Origin: Nannocystis sp.
GTDB taxonomy: Bacteria > Myxococcota_A > Polyangia > Nannocystales > Nannocystaceae
Assembly (NCBI GenBank): GCA_016712315.1
Contig: JADJRG010000013.1
Coordinates: 310,001-374,000, forward strand
Direction: 5' to 3'
Length of the DNA: 64,000 nt
A program made the translations under genes and the position numbers. This document shows, in pieces, positions 19,093 to 27,256 of the stretch; position 1 is the stretch's first letter; each line of letters starts with the position of its first letter. Below the pieces are notes generated by a model. That model did not search any database and had not been told where the DNA came from. It saw only the letters and a program-made list of their open reading frames with translations.

Positions 19093-19884
19093 CTAGGGCT
19101 CGATGCAGCCGGGGCAGTCGTTGTCCCAGTCCTTCATCCTCAAGGCCTGGACCCTTGCGTTCTGCACGCCCACCCGGCGGCTCGCGAAGTTCTTGAGCGG
19201 CCCTTGCATAATAAACCCGAAGAGCGCGTCGCCGACGGGCCCGTCCCCGACCTGCTTACCGCAGCGGTGATCGCCGCCGGTCAGCGCCCAGCAGCTCGTA
19301 TCCACCTTGATCGCCCCCCCCTGCGAGACCCGCACCCTCATATCATGATCATACACCTCGACCCACACCTGGAAGGGCCCGCTGTGGATCGGCAGCGGGA
19401 TCTGCGGCCCGACCAGGACGTCCTTTTCGGGGAAGTGGTGCCGGCTGTAGTTCTCGAAGATGATGCAGGGCTGGAGCTTGTTCGTGCACGAGCCCTTCGC
19501 CCAGATCGTCGGACCACGCCCGCGAGTGAGCGCGCTCAGCTCGGGCCCGGGCTGCCCCTTAGGGAGCGTGCCCAATTGGCTCAAGGTCTCTCCCCAGAAG
19601 AACGCGGTCTTGATCCACGAGTTAAAACCGAGGAGCTGCAGCGACGGCTCGAGGTTAGTTCCGCGGGTCACGATCGCCAAGTGACCCCAGCCGAAGTCAC
19701 CCAGCAGAAAGCCATCGTGCACGATCGTCGCCGACAGCGCCGTCTTCTCCCCCTCGAAGTGATTGGGCGCGTTCAGCACCCAGCTCGCGTTATTCGGGTC
19801 GTGTTGGGGGACGACCACCGTCGAGCCCGAGATCGACACATCCGAGACCGCCACCCAGCCGAGGTTTTGTGAGATCGGGGCCAT
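19093..19884 (-). CDS. Hypothetical protein, probably missing its native N-terminus
   Basis: This frame of about 263 residues runs from the ATG at 19884; the reading frame stays open further upstream but there overlaps a PIN-toxin fragment in another frame. The sequence is beta-rich with aromatic and His/Asp-rich stretches (HFEGEKTALSATIVHDG, FQVWVEVYDHDMRVRVS) and ends DWDNDCPGCIEP. It resembles secreted jelly-roll or carbohydrate-binding proteins, but no family was recognised. No signal peptide is visible, although the Cys content suggests export. This supports 5' truncation at the junction with the PIN fragment. Confidence 0.45.
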   Translation of the reverse strand: MAPISQNLGWVAVSDVSISGSTVVVPQHDPNNASWVLNAPNHFEGEKTALSATIVHDGFLLGDFGWGHLAIVTRGTNLEPSLQLLGFNSWIKTAFFWGETLSQLGTLPKGQPGPELSALTRGRGPTIWAKGSCTNKLQPCIIFENYSRHHFPEKDVLVGPQIPLPIHSGPFQVWVEVYDHDMRVRVSQGGAIKVDTSCWALTGGDHRCGKQVGDGPVGDALFGFIMQGPLKNFASRRVGVQNARVQALRMKDWDNDCPGCIEP

Positions 19885-19964
19885 CAAACCATCGACAGCA
19901 TCGACCCCCGGCTCGTCGCCCTGCTCGCCCGCGCGAGTACGCCGGTGTCGAGGAGCAGGCGCAT
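19884..19964 (-). pseudogene. N-terminal fragment of a PIN-domain (VapC-like) toxin with possible antitoxin tail upstream
   Basis: A 26-codon frame begins MRLLLDTGVLARAS, the first strand of PIN-domain ribonuclease toxins including the first metal-binding Asp, then loses the pattern and stops. Two bases upstream ends another frame (WLRREPSGPDFDPDAIERVR), of the kind found at the end of antitoxin-like genes that overlap PIN genes. Only the junction of the two genes seems to survive, so this is a toxin-antitoxin remnant. Confidence 0.45.
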
Positions 19965-20243
19965 GATCAGATGGACTCGATGCGCACACGCTCGATCGCG
20001 TCGGGGTCGAAGTCGGGGCCGCTCGGCTCACGACGGAGCCACGAGGCCATCACCAACAAGGTCGGGTGAAGCCACCGCGAGCAGCGCTCGGTGCTCGCGG
20101 CGCGTGAGCTCGCGTCAACCGGGTATTCCGCGACACTCCAGGCGGCTCGTCGGCCACCCGCTCCTGGCCCGTCGCCTGAGCCTCCAGCAGCACGCCGCCG
20201 CCCTCGCCCACTGCTCGTGCTTCGGGTTAGAAGTCGCGCCGAA

Positions 20244-20264
20244 ATTTTGGGCCACGTTTGGGCC
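20244..20264. repeat. Dispersed repeat copy 2, two TTTGGGCC units
   Basis: Matches 13841-13861 at 18 of 21 bases. In one minus-strand frame it codes AQTWPK, like AQTRPK at the end of the recombinase remnant. It probably marks a second, more degraded recombinase 3' end. It lies 34 bp from the hairpin at 20298. Confidence 0.5.
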
Positions 20265-20297
20265 TCGAGGGCCCACGATAGACGTCCAGGGCTCGAG

Positions 20298-20373
20298 CAC
20301 CCTTCCCTCAGAAGCCCCGAGTTTGGCAGATCCACGGCGTTTCGGGCTGTGGGGGCTTCTGAGGGCGGGGGTG
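20298..20373. repeat. Long hairpin, copy 1
   Basis: A perfect 14-bp inverted repeat (20305-20318 with 20352-20365) extends imperfectly outward. It encloses a 33-base loop that contains CGGGCTGTGGGGGC. The stem carries CAGAAGCCC, close to CAGAACGCCC in the hairpin at 33642-33712, and the loop ends agree too, so the two hairpins are related. A terminator is unlikely because no T-run follows. Confidence 0.55.
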
Positions 20374-20502
20374 ACTCGCGTCGGGCTTAGAGTCTCAGAT
20401 GGCGCCAAAAGTGGTGAATTCCGCAGCTTAGCGGGGGGGTACCGCCGTTGCCTGCGCGTTGCCTGAGCCGTTGCCTGCGCGCGCCTTCGCGGCGAGGTCG
20501 AC

Positions 20503-20766
20503 GTGCAGGAGCACTATCACGCCCGCCTGTTGGAGGAGCTGCTGCGCACCCTCGGCCTAGTGCACCGCTGGCGCCCGCCCCCCGCCGTAGGCTGCTTTAT
20601 GCTGCGACAGATCGTGCGTCTTCCGCCCTGGCTCTCGGACATTAGCGTGCTCTGTGGCGAATTGGTTGGCGTCGCGGTGTTCTCCTTGTTGCGTGAGCAC
20701 GCCGGCCGTCTGTTTGCCGAGCAGCCCGCCGCCTGCGCTCGCATAGAGCGCCTGCTCGACCTTATC
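20503..20766 (+). pseudogene. Fragment of a ferritin-like protein
   Basis: About 88 codons (EHYHARLLEELLRTLGL, then PPWLSDISVLCGELVGVAVF, then EHAGRLFAEQPAACARIERLL) have the E-x-x-H and helical pattern of ferritin-like domain proteins. The first helix of the fold and the second metal-ligand pair after the last helix are missing. After about 20766 the frame loses this character. It is a remnant with both ends truncated. Confidence 0.45.
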
Positions 20767-20913
20767 CCGCCTCGAGCGCGGCATCAGGGGCATCTTGAGC
20801 CTTCCGACCACGGCCTCGTCGTCGCCGATCTCGAGCGCCGGCTCAGCACCCGCGAGCTCGACGTCCTGAGCCCCGAGGCTTGCACGAACGGGTGCCATCC
20901 GCCCCGCTTCTAT

Positions 20914-22110
20914 TCACGGACCTGCCGGCGCTGCCGCGACGGGCAGGGCAAGGAGAGGATCGATGCGCACGAGCGGCTCGCGGCCGCGGACGAGCTCGCC
21001 GTGGATCAGGATGGTCATGTCGGCGCGGAGGAGGTGCACCGCGAAGGCGCTGCTGGTCAGGCCGATAGCCGCTTCACCAGGGAAGATCGGCGCGGGCGGG
21101 CCGTAGACCGGGCCCTTGCTGGTCTCGGCGTACTCGGGCGCGAGGTCCCAGCAGTGGACCGCGCCGCTGGCCTGGCGCCCGCAGATCATCCAGGTGTTTA
21201 CCGCGACCTCGACCACGTCGGCGAGCGGCGGCAGGTCGATCGGGCCCTTGCCGAGGCGCGCCGGGCGGATCTCTGACTCCATCCCCCACGAGCCCCAGCA
21301 GCTGACCGCGCCCGAGCGCCGCAGCGCGCAGGTCTGCTTGGACCGCATGCTCGAGGCGATCGCCGTCGCGTCGGCGATCCCGGGGACCGCCTGCGGGCGC
21401 CGCCGGGCGCCGCCGGGGCCTCCGAGCTGGCCGAGCTCGTTCGCGCCCCAGCAGACGACCTCGCCGCTGGAGCGCAGGGCGCAGCTGTGATCCCACCCGA
21501 GGGCGAGGGCGATCGCGTCGTCGAGGCCGGCGACGACGACGGCCGCGGCGCTGTCCTTGCCGCGCCCGTCGCCGAGCTGGCCGAGCTGGCCGTGCCCCCA
21601 GCAAGCGACGCGGCGGTCGCTCAGGAGCGCGCACGCGTGGTTCATGCCGCCCTCGATCGAGGTCGCCGCGGCGCCGAGCTCGGCCAGCGGCTCGTTCGTC
21701 GCCTCGACGCTGGTCCGACAGACGACCCCGCCGTCGAACCTTCGAGCGCAGAGATCCCACTCGAGCAGGGCGACCTCGACGACCCGACGATCCCCCACGC
21801 CGAGATCGACGTTGGCGGTGGTCGGCGAGCTCTCGTGCACGTCGTCGCCGACGCAGCGCACGCGGCCGTCGTCGACGACGACGCAGATCGCCCGGATACC
21901 GCCGCCGATCGCGACGACCTGGGCCGGAGCGGACGGATCAGGCCCCTCCGCGGGCTCGGGCGCCGCAGCCTCGGCTGTCGCGGCCTCGGGCGCGCGGGCA
22001 GGCGCCGCCGAGGGCTCGGTCGCGCCGCTCCTGGCGTCACCACAGCTCGCCGCGGCGACGACGACGACCAAGAGCGCGAGCGGGGTGAGGAGATTCGAGT
22101 GAGCCATCAT
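20914..22110 (-). CDS. RCC1-repeat lipoprotein
   Basis: This 398-residue protein has a lipoprotein signal (LALLVVVVAAASC, lipobox Cys near residue 23), then an Ala/Pro/Glu linker of about 40 residues. The body has about five RCC1-type blades marked by HACALLSDRRVACWGHG and HSCALRSSGEVVCWGAN, each with a pair of Cys flanking V-x-C-W-G, as in the exported RCC1 proteins abundant in myxobacteria. The last blades are less regular. It is predicted to be an outer-membrane-anchored beta-propeller that binds an unknown partner. Either of two adjacent ATGs may start it; no clear ribosome site is seen. Confidence 0.85.
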   Translation of the reverse strand: MMAHSNLLTPLALLVVVVAAASCGDARSGATEPSAAPARAPEAATAEAAAPEPAEGPDPSAPAQVVAIGGGIRAICVVVDDGRVRCVGDDVHESSPTTANVDLGVGDRRVVEVALLEWDLCARRFDGGVVCRTSVEATNEPLAELGAAATSIEGGMNHACALLSDRRVACWGHGQLGQLGDGRGKDSAAAVVVAGLDDAIALALGWDHSCALRSSGEVVCWGANELGQLGGPGGARRRPQAVPGIADATAIASSMRSKQTCALRRSGAVSCWGSWGMESEIRPARLGKGPIDLPPLADVVEVAVNTWMICGRQASGAVHCWDLAPEYAETSKGPVYGPPAPIFPGEAAIGLTSSAFAVHLLRADMTILIHGELVRGREPLVRIDPLLALPVAAAPAGP

Positions 22111-22197
22111 GTCTGCGGCGTCCCAGGCCGAGTGTAAGAGCTCGGGCGGCGCGTTGGCGCGCCTCGTCGCGTGCCCTGCCGACCAAGGATCAGGACG

Positions 22198-22231
22198 CCG
22201 GGCCTTCCTCGAATTCCCAGTTCAAACCCCT
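22198..22231. repeat. Dispersed repeat copy A (direct)
   Basis: This 34-bp stretch shares a 19-bp identical core (CCGGGCCTTCCTCGAATTC) and most of the following 15 bases with 24529-24563, in the same orientation. The pair flanks the zinc-ribbon lipoprotein and radical SAM genes. Confidence 0.65.
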
Positions 22232-22385
22232 CGACGCCGACTCGGCCACCCGGCCGCGCCGAGCTCGAGCTAGACCGCGCGCATGAGCCCCGCGCCGGCA
22301 GGAAGTGCAGGTCGGCGCCGGAGCCCGCTGGACGGTGACTCGCCGCTTGCGACGGATGGCGAGCTTCGGTCATCCTAGGGTCCAG

Positions 22386-22844
22386 ATGCCGATGAAGCCT
22401 TGTACCTTCTGCGCCCGCCACATCCGCTCCGACGAGCGCGCCTGTCCGTTCTGCAGCGCCTCCTTCACGAACGCCTGCCGTGACGTCGCCGCCTTCGGCC
22501 TCGCCCTCGCTTTGGCGTCCGGCCTCGCCTGCACCGACGGCAAGGACACCAGCGCCGGCGAGTCCACCTCCTACTCAACCACCGTCGATCCCACCGCCTC
22601 GACCTCGCTCGTCACCAACCCGAGCGACGGCGACAACGCTGCCGTCTCGTACTACGCCGGCCCCAGCGACAGTTGGGACACCGAGGGCTGGACCACCACC
22701 ACCTTCACCACCACCGAGACCACCGAGGTCACCACCGCGGACGATACCACCGACGCCACCACCGACGGCGACACCACCGACGGCACCACCACCGACGGCA
22801 CCACCACCGACGGCGACACCGACGACACCACCGACACCGACTGA
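22386..22844 (+). CDS. Zinc-ribbon protein with membrane anchor and Thr/Asp/Gly-rich tail
   Basis: This protein has 152 residues from the ATG at 22386. Residues 5-24 hold two Cys pairs (CTFC ... CPFC) of a short zinc ribbon. Next comes a hydrophobic segment with a lipobox-like end (LALALASGLAC) and then about 100 residues made almost only of Thr, Ser, Asp and Gly, coded by ACC/GAC-rich repeats. A zinc ribbon before the membrane segment would stay in the cytoplasm while the tail is exported. This layout recurs in Nannocystaceae-type proteins but has no known function. Its stop is 9 bp from the stop of the convergent radical SAM gene. Confidence 0.6.
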   Translation: MPMKPCTFCARHIRSDERACPFCSASFTNACRDVAAFGLALALASGLACTDGKDTSAGESTSYSTTVDPTASTSLVTNPSDGDNAAVSYYAGPSDSWDTEGWTTTTFTTTETTEVTTADDTTDATTDGDTTDGTTTDGTTTDGDTDDTTDTD

Positions 22845-22853
22845 GCCAGCGCT

Positions 22854-24185
22854 CTACTCGTCCAGCGACACAGCGCGCCCCGGCCCCCGCCCTTCTACCG
22901 CTCGCGACACCCGCGGCCCCTCGATCACAGGCGCCGTCGTCGCGCGCCCAGCCGGGTCCTTCGGCTCACGCACCAGCTGAAAGAGCCCCGTCCCGAAGCC
23001 CGTCGCTGGCGCCGCCCGCACCATCTCGACCCGTTCACGCAGCCCCATACGATCGAGCTCGAGCGCGCGATGGTGGCAGTAGGGGTTATTCCCGGGCCGC
23101 CCCAGCAGCGGCTCTGACACCGCCGTACAGCCGCCGAGGCAGGTCGGACCATAATAACACTCACGGCAATAGCCCCACAGATCCTCGACGGTGCGCTCCC
23201 GAAGCTCGCGGAATTCTCGCGCCTGCGTCCAGATCTCCCACAGCGAGCGCTCTCGGATCGACCCCCCGATATTCGTCGGTCCTCCCAGGCTCGGGCAGCT
23301 CTTGATCGTCCCGTCGCTCTCGATCCCGAGCGCCGCCGACCCCGCATCACAGCCGTCATAATGCCCCGTCCGTCGCTTCAGATGCCCGCGCAGCCGCTGC
23401 TCCAAGGGCCCAAAATACCCCAAGCTATTGGCCGGCCAGATCCGCACCTTCAGGGCCGCCGCCCGCCGCAGCACCCGATCGAGCGCATCGAAGAGCTCGA
23501 GGAACATATACGGCTGAACGATCAACTCCGGGTGATCCGCCGCGTTACCGTGCGGCACCGTCAGTTGGAGCTGCCACGAATGCACCCCCTCGGCCGCGAT
23601 CAGCACGAGCAGCTCCTCGAGCTCCGTCCGTGTATACGCGTTAATCTGCGTATTGACCGCTATCTTCGACCCCGCGGCCCGCAGGTGACGCAGCGCCGCG
23701 AACGCCCGCTGCCAGCTCTGCGGCACCGCCCGCACCAGATCGTGGCTCGCCTCGAGCCCGTCGATGGACACCGACACGCTCGTGATCCCCGCCTCGACCA
23801 TCGCCTCCGCCCGCTCCGGCGTCAGGTTATAGCCGCCCGTAGTCATCGTCGCGTCCATGCCTGCCGCCCGGATCGCCCGGATCACCAGGATGAAGTCATT
23901 GCGGAGGTACGCCTCTCCGCCGATCAGCACGACCTCTCCCACCCCCGCCGCCGCCAACTCATCCACGAGCGCCAGCGCCTCCTCCGTGCTCAGCTCGTCC
24001 TGCCGTCGGTGACCGGCGCGCGGCCCGCAGTGCAGGCATTTTTGGTCGCACGCCAGCGTAAATTCCCAGACCGCCAGCCGCGGCCGCGGCATCTCCCCCG
24101 GCGGCACCAGCGGGATCGCCCGCGTCCGCGGCTTCGGCAGCGCATCCACGATCGGGAGACGCCGTCGCACATCTTGAAGGCTCAT
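22854..24185 (-). CDS. Radical SAM/SPASM domain enzyme
   Basis: This 443-residue protein binds the radical SAM cluster through CDQKCLHC (C46, C50, C53) and has the GGE motif in LIGGEAYLRND. Residues about 290-385 form a SPASM domain with CDAGSAALGIESDG, CPSLGG and CRECYYGPTCLGGC, which would bind one or two more Fe-S clusters. SPASM enzymes mostly modify peptides (RiPP maturation) or other enzymes. An AAGGA site precedes the ATG closely. The only small gene nearby is the convergent Thr/Asp-rich lipoprotein; no classical precursor peptide was identified. The exact subfamily is not assigned. Confidence 0.85.
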   Translation of the reverse strand: MSLQDVRRRLPIVDALPKPRTRAIPLVPPGEMPRPRLAVWEFTLACDQKCLHCGPRAGHRRQDELSTEEALALVDELAAAGVGEVVLIGGEAYLRNDFILVIRAIRAAGMDATMTTGGYNLTPERAEAMVEAGITSVSVSIDGLEASHDLVRAVPQSWQRAFAALRHLRAAGSKIAVNTQINAYTRTELEELLVLIAAEGVHSWQLQLTVPHGNAADHPELIVQPYMFLELFDALDRVLRRAAALKVRIWPANSLGYFGPLEQRLRGHLKRRTGHYDGCDAGSAALGIESDGTIKSCPSLGGPTNIGGSIRERSLWEIWTQAREFRELRERTVEDLWGYCRECYYGPTCLGGCTAVSEPLLGRPGNNPYCHHRALELDRMGLRERVEMVRAAPATGFGTGLFQLVREPKDPAGRATTAPVIEGPRVSRAVEGRGPGRAVSLDE

Positions 24186-24754
24186 GTTTTCCTTCTACAC
24201 CACTTGACCCCGCCCTCGCCGCCTACTCCACCTACCTCGCCTTCGGATGTCGCAACCCCGTGCGCGCCTCCGAGCGTCCCGCAAATGAAGTTTCGTTCGT
24301 TTTTGCGCGCTTGGCGCTTAAGCGGTTCAACGCGGGAATCTGGTTGCGAAGGTGAGTACGGAGCGGCCCGGTGAGCTGCGGCGGAGCCCGCGCTCGGCGG
24401 GGGGTGGCGCGGTCGTGGGCGCGAGGGGGTCAGGCCGTCCGAAGGCCGCCGCGCAGATTTTTCGCGTTACAACACACATCATGCTTGGGAGAGATCTCTT
24501 CGTCGGGCGAGCAGCAACGCGATCGAGTCCGGGCCTTCCTCGAATTCTCAGTCTTAAACCCCTTTACCGCGGCGCAGGGCGTGGTGTGGGACATCCTCCC
24601 GCGGGCGAGCTGCCGGATGCGCGGTCGACGCATCGATCGTGCGTGCTACGGAGCCGATCACGCGCGCCCTTCGCTTCGGATGCGCGTGCGCTCCAGAAGC
24701 GCTTCACAGCGCTCTGACAGCGCTCGTCGAAGTCATCGGGCAACAGACTCCGGG
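24186..24754. other. Intergenic region carrying repeat copy B
   Basis: This is 569 bp between the radical SAM start and the methyltransferase stop. It contains repeat copy B at 24529-24563, a small inverted repeat near 24688-24711, and frames with weak coding character (for example RVRAFLEFSVLNPF) that match copy A at protein level. I see no intact gene. It likely holds the radical SAM promoter and decayed DNA. Confidence 0.5.
24529..24563. repeat. Dispersed repeat copy B (direct)
   Basis: Same orientation as copy A at 22198, with a 19-bp identical core followed by a similar 15-16 bases ending AAACCCCT. The two copies are about 2.3 kb apart and could mark the edges of a cassette. Confidence 0.65.
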
Positions 24755-26518
24755 TCATGACTTGCGGCCGACCCTCGCGGCGGCCGCGGCCGCGGTCGCT
24801 GCGGCGATCTCGGCGGGGGCGAGGCGGTAGGCGTTGAAGACGGCGCGATCGATCGCGGGGAGGTCGGTCGCCGGCGTCGCGAGCAGCGCCTCGCGCTGGG
24901 CGGGGGTGAGGTCGCGCCAGCGCGGGATCCGGATCCGACGGAGGTACTGCGCCTGGAAGCGGAGGAAGCCGCCCGACATCTTGACGCAGTACGAGGCGAC
25001 GAAGAGCACGGCGATCGCCGAGCGCAGGACGGTGGCGAGGGCGCGTAGATCCCAGGTGTCCTCGGGGTCATGTCCGGCGGCGGGGCCTTGGGCGACGTAG
25101 TAGAGGTTGTGGTGAGGGTAGTAGCGGCCCTCGTCATAGACGACGGTCGCCTGGCCCTTGATGTCGGGGATCAGGAGCTTGGGCGTGCGGGTGAGCTGCG
25201 GGTCGATCCGGTCGATCGTCCGGTACCAGCCGTCGCCGCTCCGCTTGGCGACATAACGGGCAGCGAGCCGCTCCTGGTGCCCTCGCAGGTAGGCGGCGAA
25301 GCGGGGGTAACGAGCGAGAGCGGCGAGGGAGCCGTCGGGCTCGAAGGGGTTGACGATGCCCTTCTTGCGCCAGCGGATCAGACCGTCCTCGAGGTCAGGA
25401 GCCATCACGAGCGGCACCTTGCGCTCGTCCTCGACGGGGAGCGACTCGTAGTCACCGACGAAAATTTTATCGGCCCCGGAGGCGACGCCGATCCCGAACT
25501 TGAGGCCAGCCTGCTCGACGGTGGGGAGATCCTGCTCGAGGCGGCGCAGCAGGGCGAGCGGGCCAGTATCCTCGAGGATCCAGGGGGCGTCGCTGGCGGT
25601 CGCACCGTGGAGCACGGAGACCCGAGGATCGCGGGTCGGCGTGTCACTGAGCATCGCGGTGACGAGGCGATCGAGCGACGCGGCGCTGACCTCGGGCCGC
25701 CGCGCGATCCGGAGCTCGCGGCCCTCGCCGCGGCGGATCACCGTGATCGAGGTGTAGGCCATCACCTCGGTGTGGAAGGCGTCCGTCCCCTCCATGTCGA
25801 TCGCGTGCTCGACGTGAAAGCCGTGGGCGAGCATCGCTCGCAGGGGCTTGCCGTACTTGTTCTTCATCCAACGGTTGGCGCAGATAAAGGCGAGGCGGCC
25901 GTTATCGAGCAGCAGACGGAGGCCGCGCTCGAAGAAGGGTACGTAGAGATCGGCGCGATCGTAGATGGTGCTGTATCGCCGACGGTACTCGGCGAGCAGC
26001 GGCGCTGGGATCCGCTCCTGGCGGACGTAGGGCGGGTTGCCGACGATGACGTCGAAGCCGCCGTCGATCGGGGCGAGCAGGAAGTCGTCGGCGCGCAGCC
26101 AGGCGTCGCAGAGGGCGTCGGCGACGCGCGGGCGGGCGCCCCAGGTGATGAGGCGAAGGCGCGCGGCGTCGCGTGCTCGGGCTAGCGAAGCGGGGTGGAT
26201 CTCGACGCCGCGCAGGGCGGGTCGCAGCGCGTCGAGGGCTCCCGAGGGGGCGCCGCCGCACCGGCGATACGCGGCGAGGAGGCGGTCGAGGGCGCGGAGG
26301 AAGAACTCGCCAGCGCCGAGGGAGGGCTCGAGCAGGCGGAGCTGATGGAGGGGCCGATCCTCGGTGTAGCCGGCGAGGGTCAAGATCGCGTCGACGACCT
26401 CGGGGCGGGTGAAGACCGCGCCGCGCTCGGCGTCGCCTTGAACCGCGAGCTCGGCCAGCGCCTCCGATAGCGTCGGCGCGCGAGCGCTTGGGACCAGAGC
26501 CTCGAAGTTTTGCTGCAC
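24755..26518 (-). CDS. N6-adenine DNA methyltransferase (Eco57I/type II-like)
   Basis: This 587-residue protein starts at a GTG (26518). The SAM-binding motif I is LLEPSLGAGEFF (about residues 62-73) and the catalytic motif IV is NPPY (161-164), in the gamma-type order of N6-adenine methyltransferases. The C-terminal third (KFGIGVASGADKIFV, YYPHHNLYYV, MSGGFLRFQAQYLRRI) resembles the target-recognition part of Eco57I-class enzymes. No PD-(D/E)xK or other nuclease motif was seen at the N-terminus, and no restriction gene is adjacent. It may therefore be an orphan methyltransferase or protect the element from host restriction. Confidence 0.8.
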   Translation of the reverse strand: MQQNFEALVPSARAPTLSEALAELAVQGDAERGAVFTRPEVVDAILTLAGYTEDRPLHQLRLLEPSLGAGEFFLRALDRLLAAYRRCGGAPSGALDALRPALRGVEIHPASLARARDAARLRLITWGARPRVADALCDAWLRADDFLLAPIDGGFDVIVGNPPYVRQERIPAPLLAEYRRRYSTIYDRADLYVPFFERGLRLLLDNGRLAFICANRWMKNKYGKPLRAMLAHGFHVEHAIDMEGTDAFHTEVMAYTSITVIRRGEGRELRIARRPEVSAASLDRLVTAMLSDTPTRDPRVSVLHGATASDAPWILEDTGPLALLRRLEQDLPTVEQAGLKFGIGVASGADKIFVGDYESLPVEDERKVPLVMAPDLEDGLIRWRKKGIVNPFEPDGSLAALARYPRFAAYLRGHQERLAARYVAKRSGDGWYRTIDRIDPQLTRTPKLLIPDIKGQATVVYDEGRYYPHHNLYYVAQGPAAGHDPEDTWDLRALATVLRSAIAVLFVASYCVKMSGGFLRFQAQYLRRIRIPRWRDLTPAQREALLATPATDLPAIDRAVFNAYRLAPAEIAAATAAAAAARVGRKS

Positions 26519-26926
26519 GGTGCGCGCGGATGGTACCGCGAGCGAGCGCGCGCGCGCGTCGGGCGGAATTTCCCGGGCGCGTATAACGCGCGCACCCTGA
26601 GTATCAGGGCCACCTCACCGCCGGCTGCGCTCGCCCGTCAGCTCCAGCGCCCCCTGGATCCGCATCTTGACGGGGGCCAGCACGGCCAGCGGCTGTCGTC
26701 CTCGGGGCCGCCCGTGGACGCGGGAGCTCCCAGCGACGGCTGGGCGGCTGGGCAGCGCGAGACCGCGCCGCAGGCCGTCACGCCCCGTCGTGGCGTGCCG
26801 GGTCCAGACGGGCCGCAGCTGCCCCTTAGCGGGCGTCCCGCGGCCCCGCTCGCGGGCCGGGGCGACGACCTGTCGCGCGCGGGTTCGGCAGTGATCTCGG
26901 TGACTTGGTGAGCCGTCGCGGGTGGT
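26519..26926. other. Intergenic region upstream of the methyltransferase
   Basis: About 400 bp without a convincing gene. It includes an alternating CG run near 26550 and a weak hairpin at about 26629-26681 (arms CCCGTCA and TGACGGG). It should contain the methyltransferase promoter. Confidence 0.4.
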
Positions 26927-27225
26927 CTATGCTCCGCTGCCGTCCACCACCACCCAGATCGTCGACGTGCCATCCAGCACCGACTCCGGCGCGTCCGGCA
27001 GCGGCAGCGCTACGTCCTCGGCCTCCGCCGGGTACAGCGTCTTCACCGTCACCCCTTGGTCCAGCAGCGTCCCCCCCATCTCCGGATCCCCTCGTAGAAA
27101 TACACAGGCACCCCAGGAGGCGCCGACGCCTCCCCGATGTTACGCACCCGCCCCACCAGCGCATACCGCTCCGGCGGGCACTCACGCCGTAGCGTCACGA
27201 TCAGGTCCGGCGCCGAGAACTCCCC
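26927..27225 (-). pseudogene. Frameshifted C-terminal fragment of a CARDB-like exported protein
   Basis: Minus-strand frames read FSAPDLIVTLRRECPPERYALVG, then VRNIGEASAPPGVPVYFYEG, then, after a missing base in a G-run at about 27087-27091, DPEMGGTLLDQGVTVKTLY and PESVLDGTSTIWVVVDG, ending at the stop at 26927. This is the CARDB/Ig-like end found in long FG-GAP-type myxobacterial proteins. The N-terminal part is missing; the 5' border abuts the low-GC gene. Confidence 0.65.
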
Positions 27226-27256
27226 CTACATCCTACATCACGCTCAACATGCACCA

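Noticed and set aside
22217..22232. A tRNA 3' fragment (TTCAAAC loop)
   Set aside because: The flanking bases do not pair as a T-stem and no acceptor or CCA end follows.
26629..26681. Terminator or third member of the hairpin family
   Set aside because: Arms are only 7 bp, no T-run follows and the stem shares no sequence with the other two hairpins.
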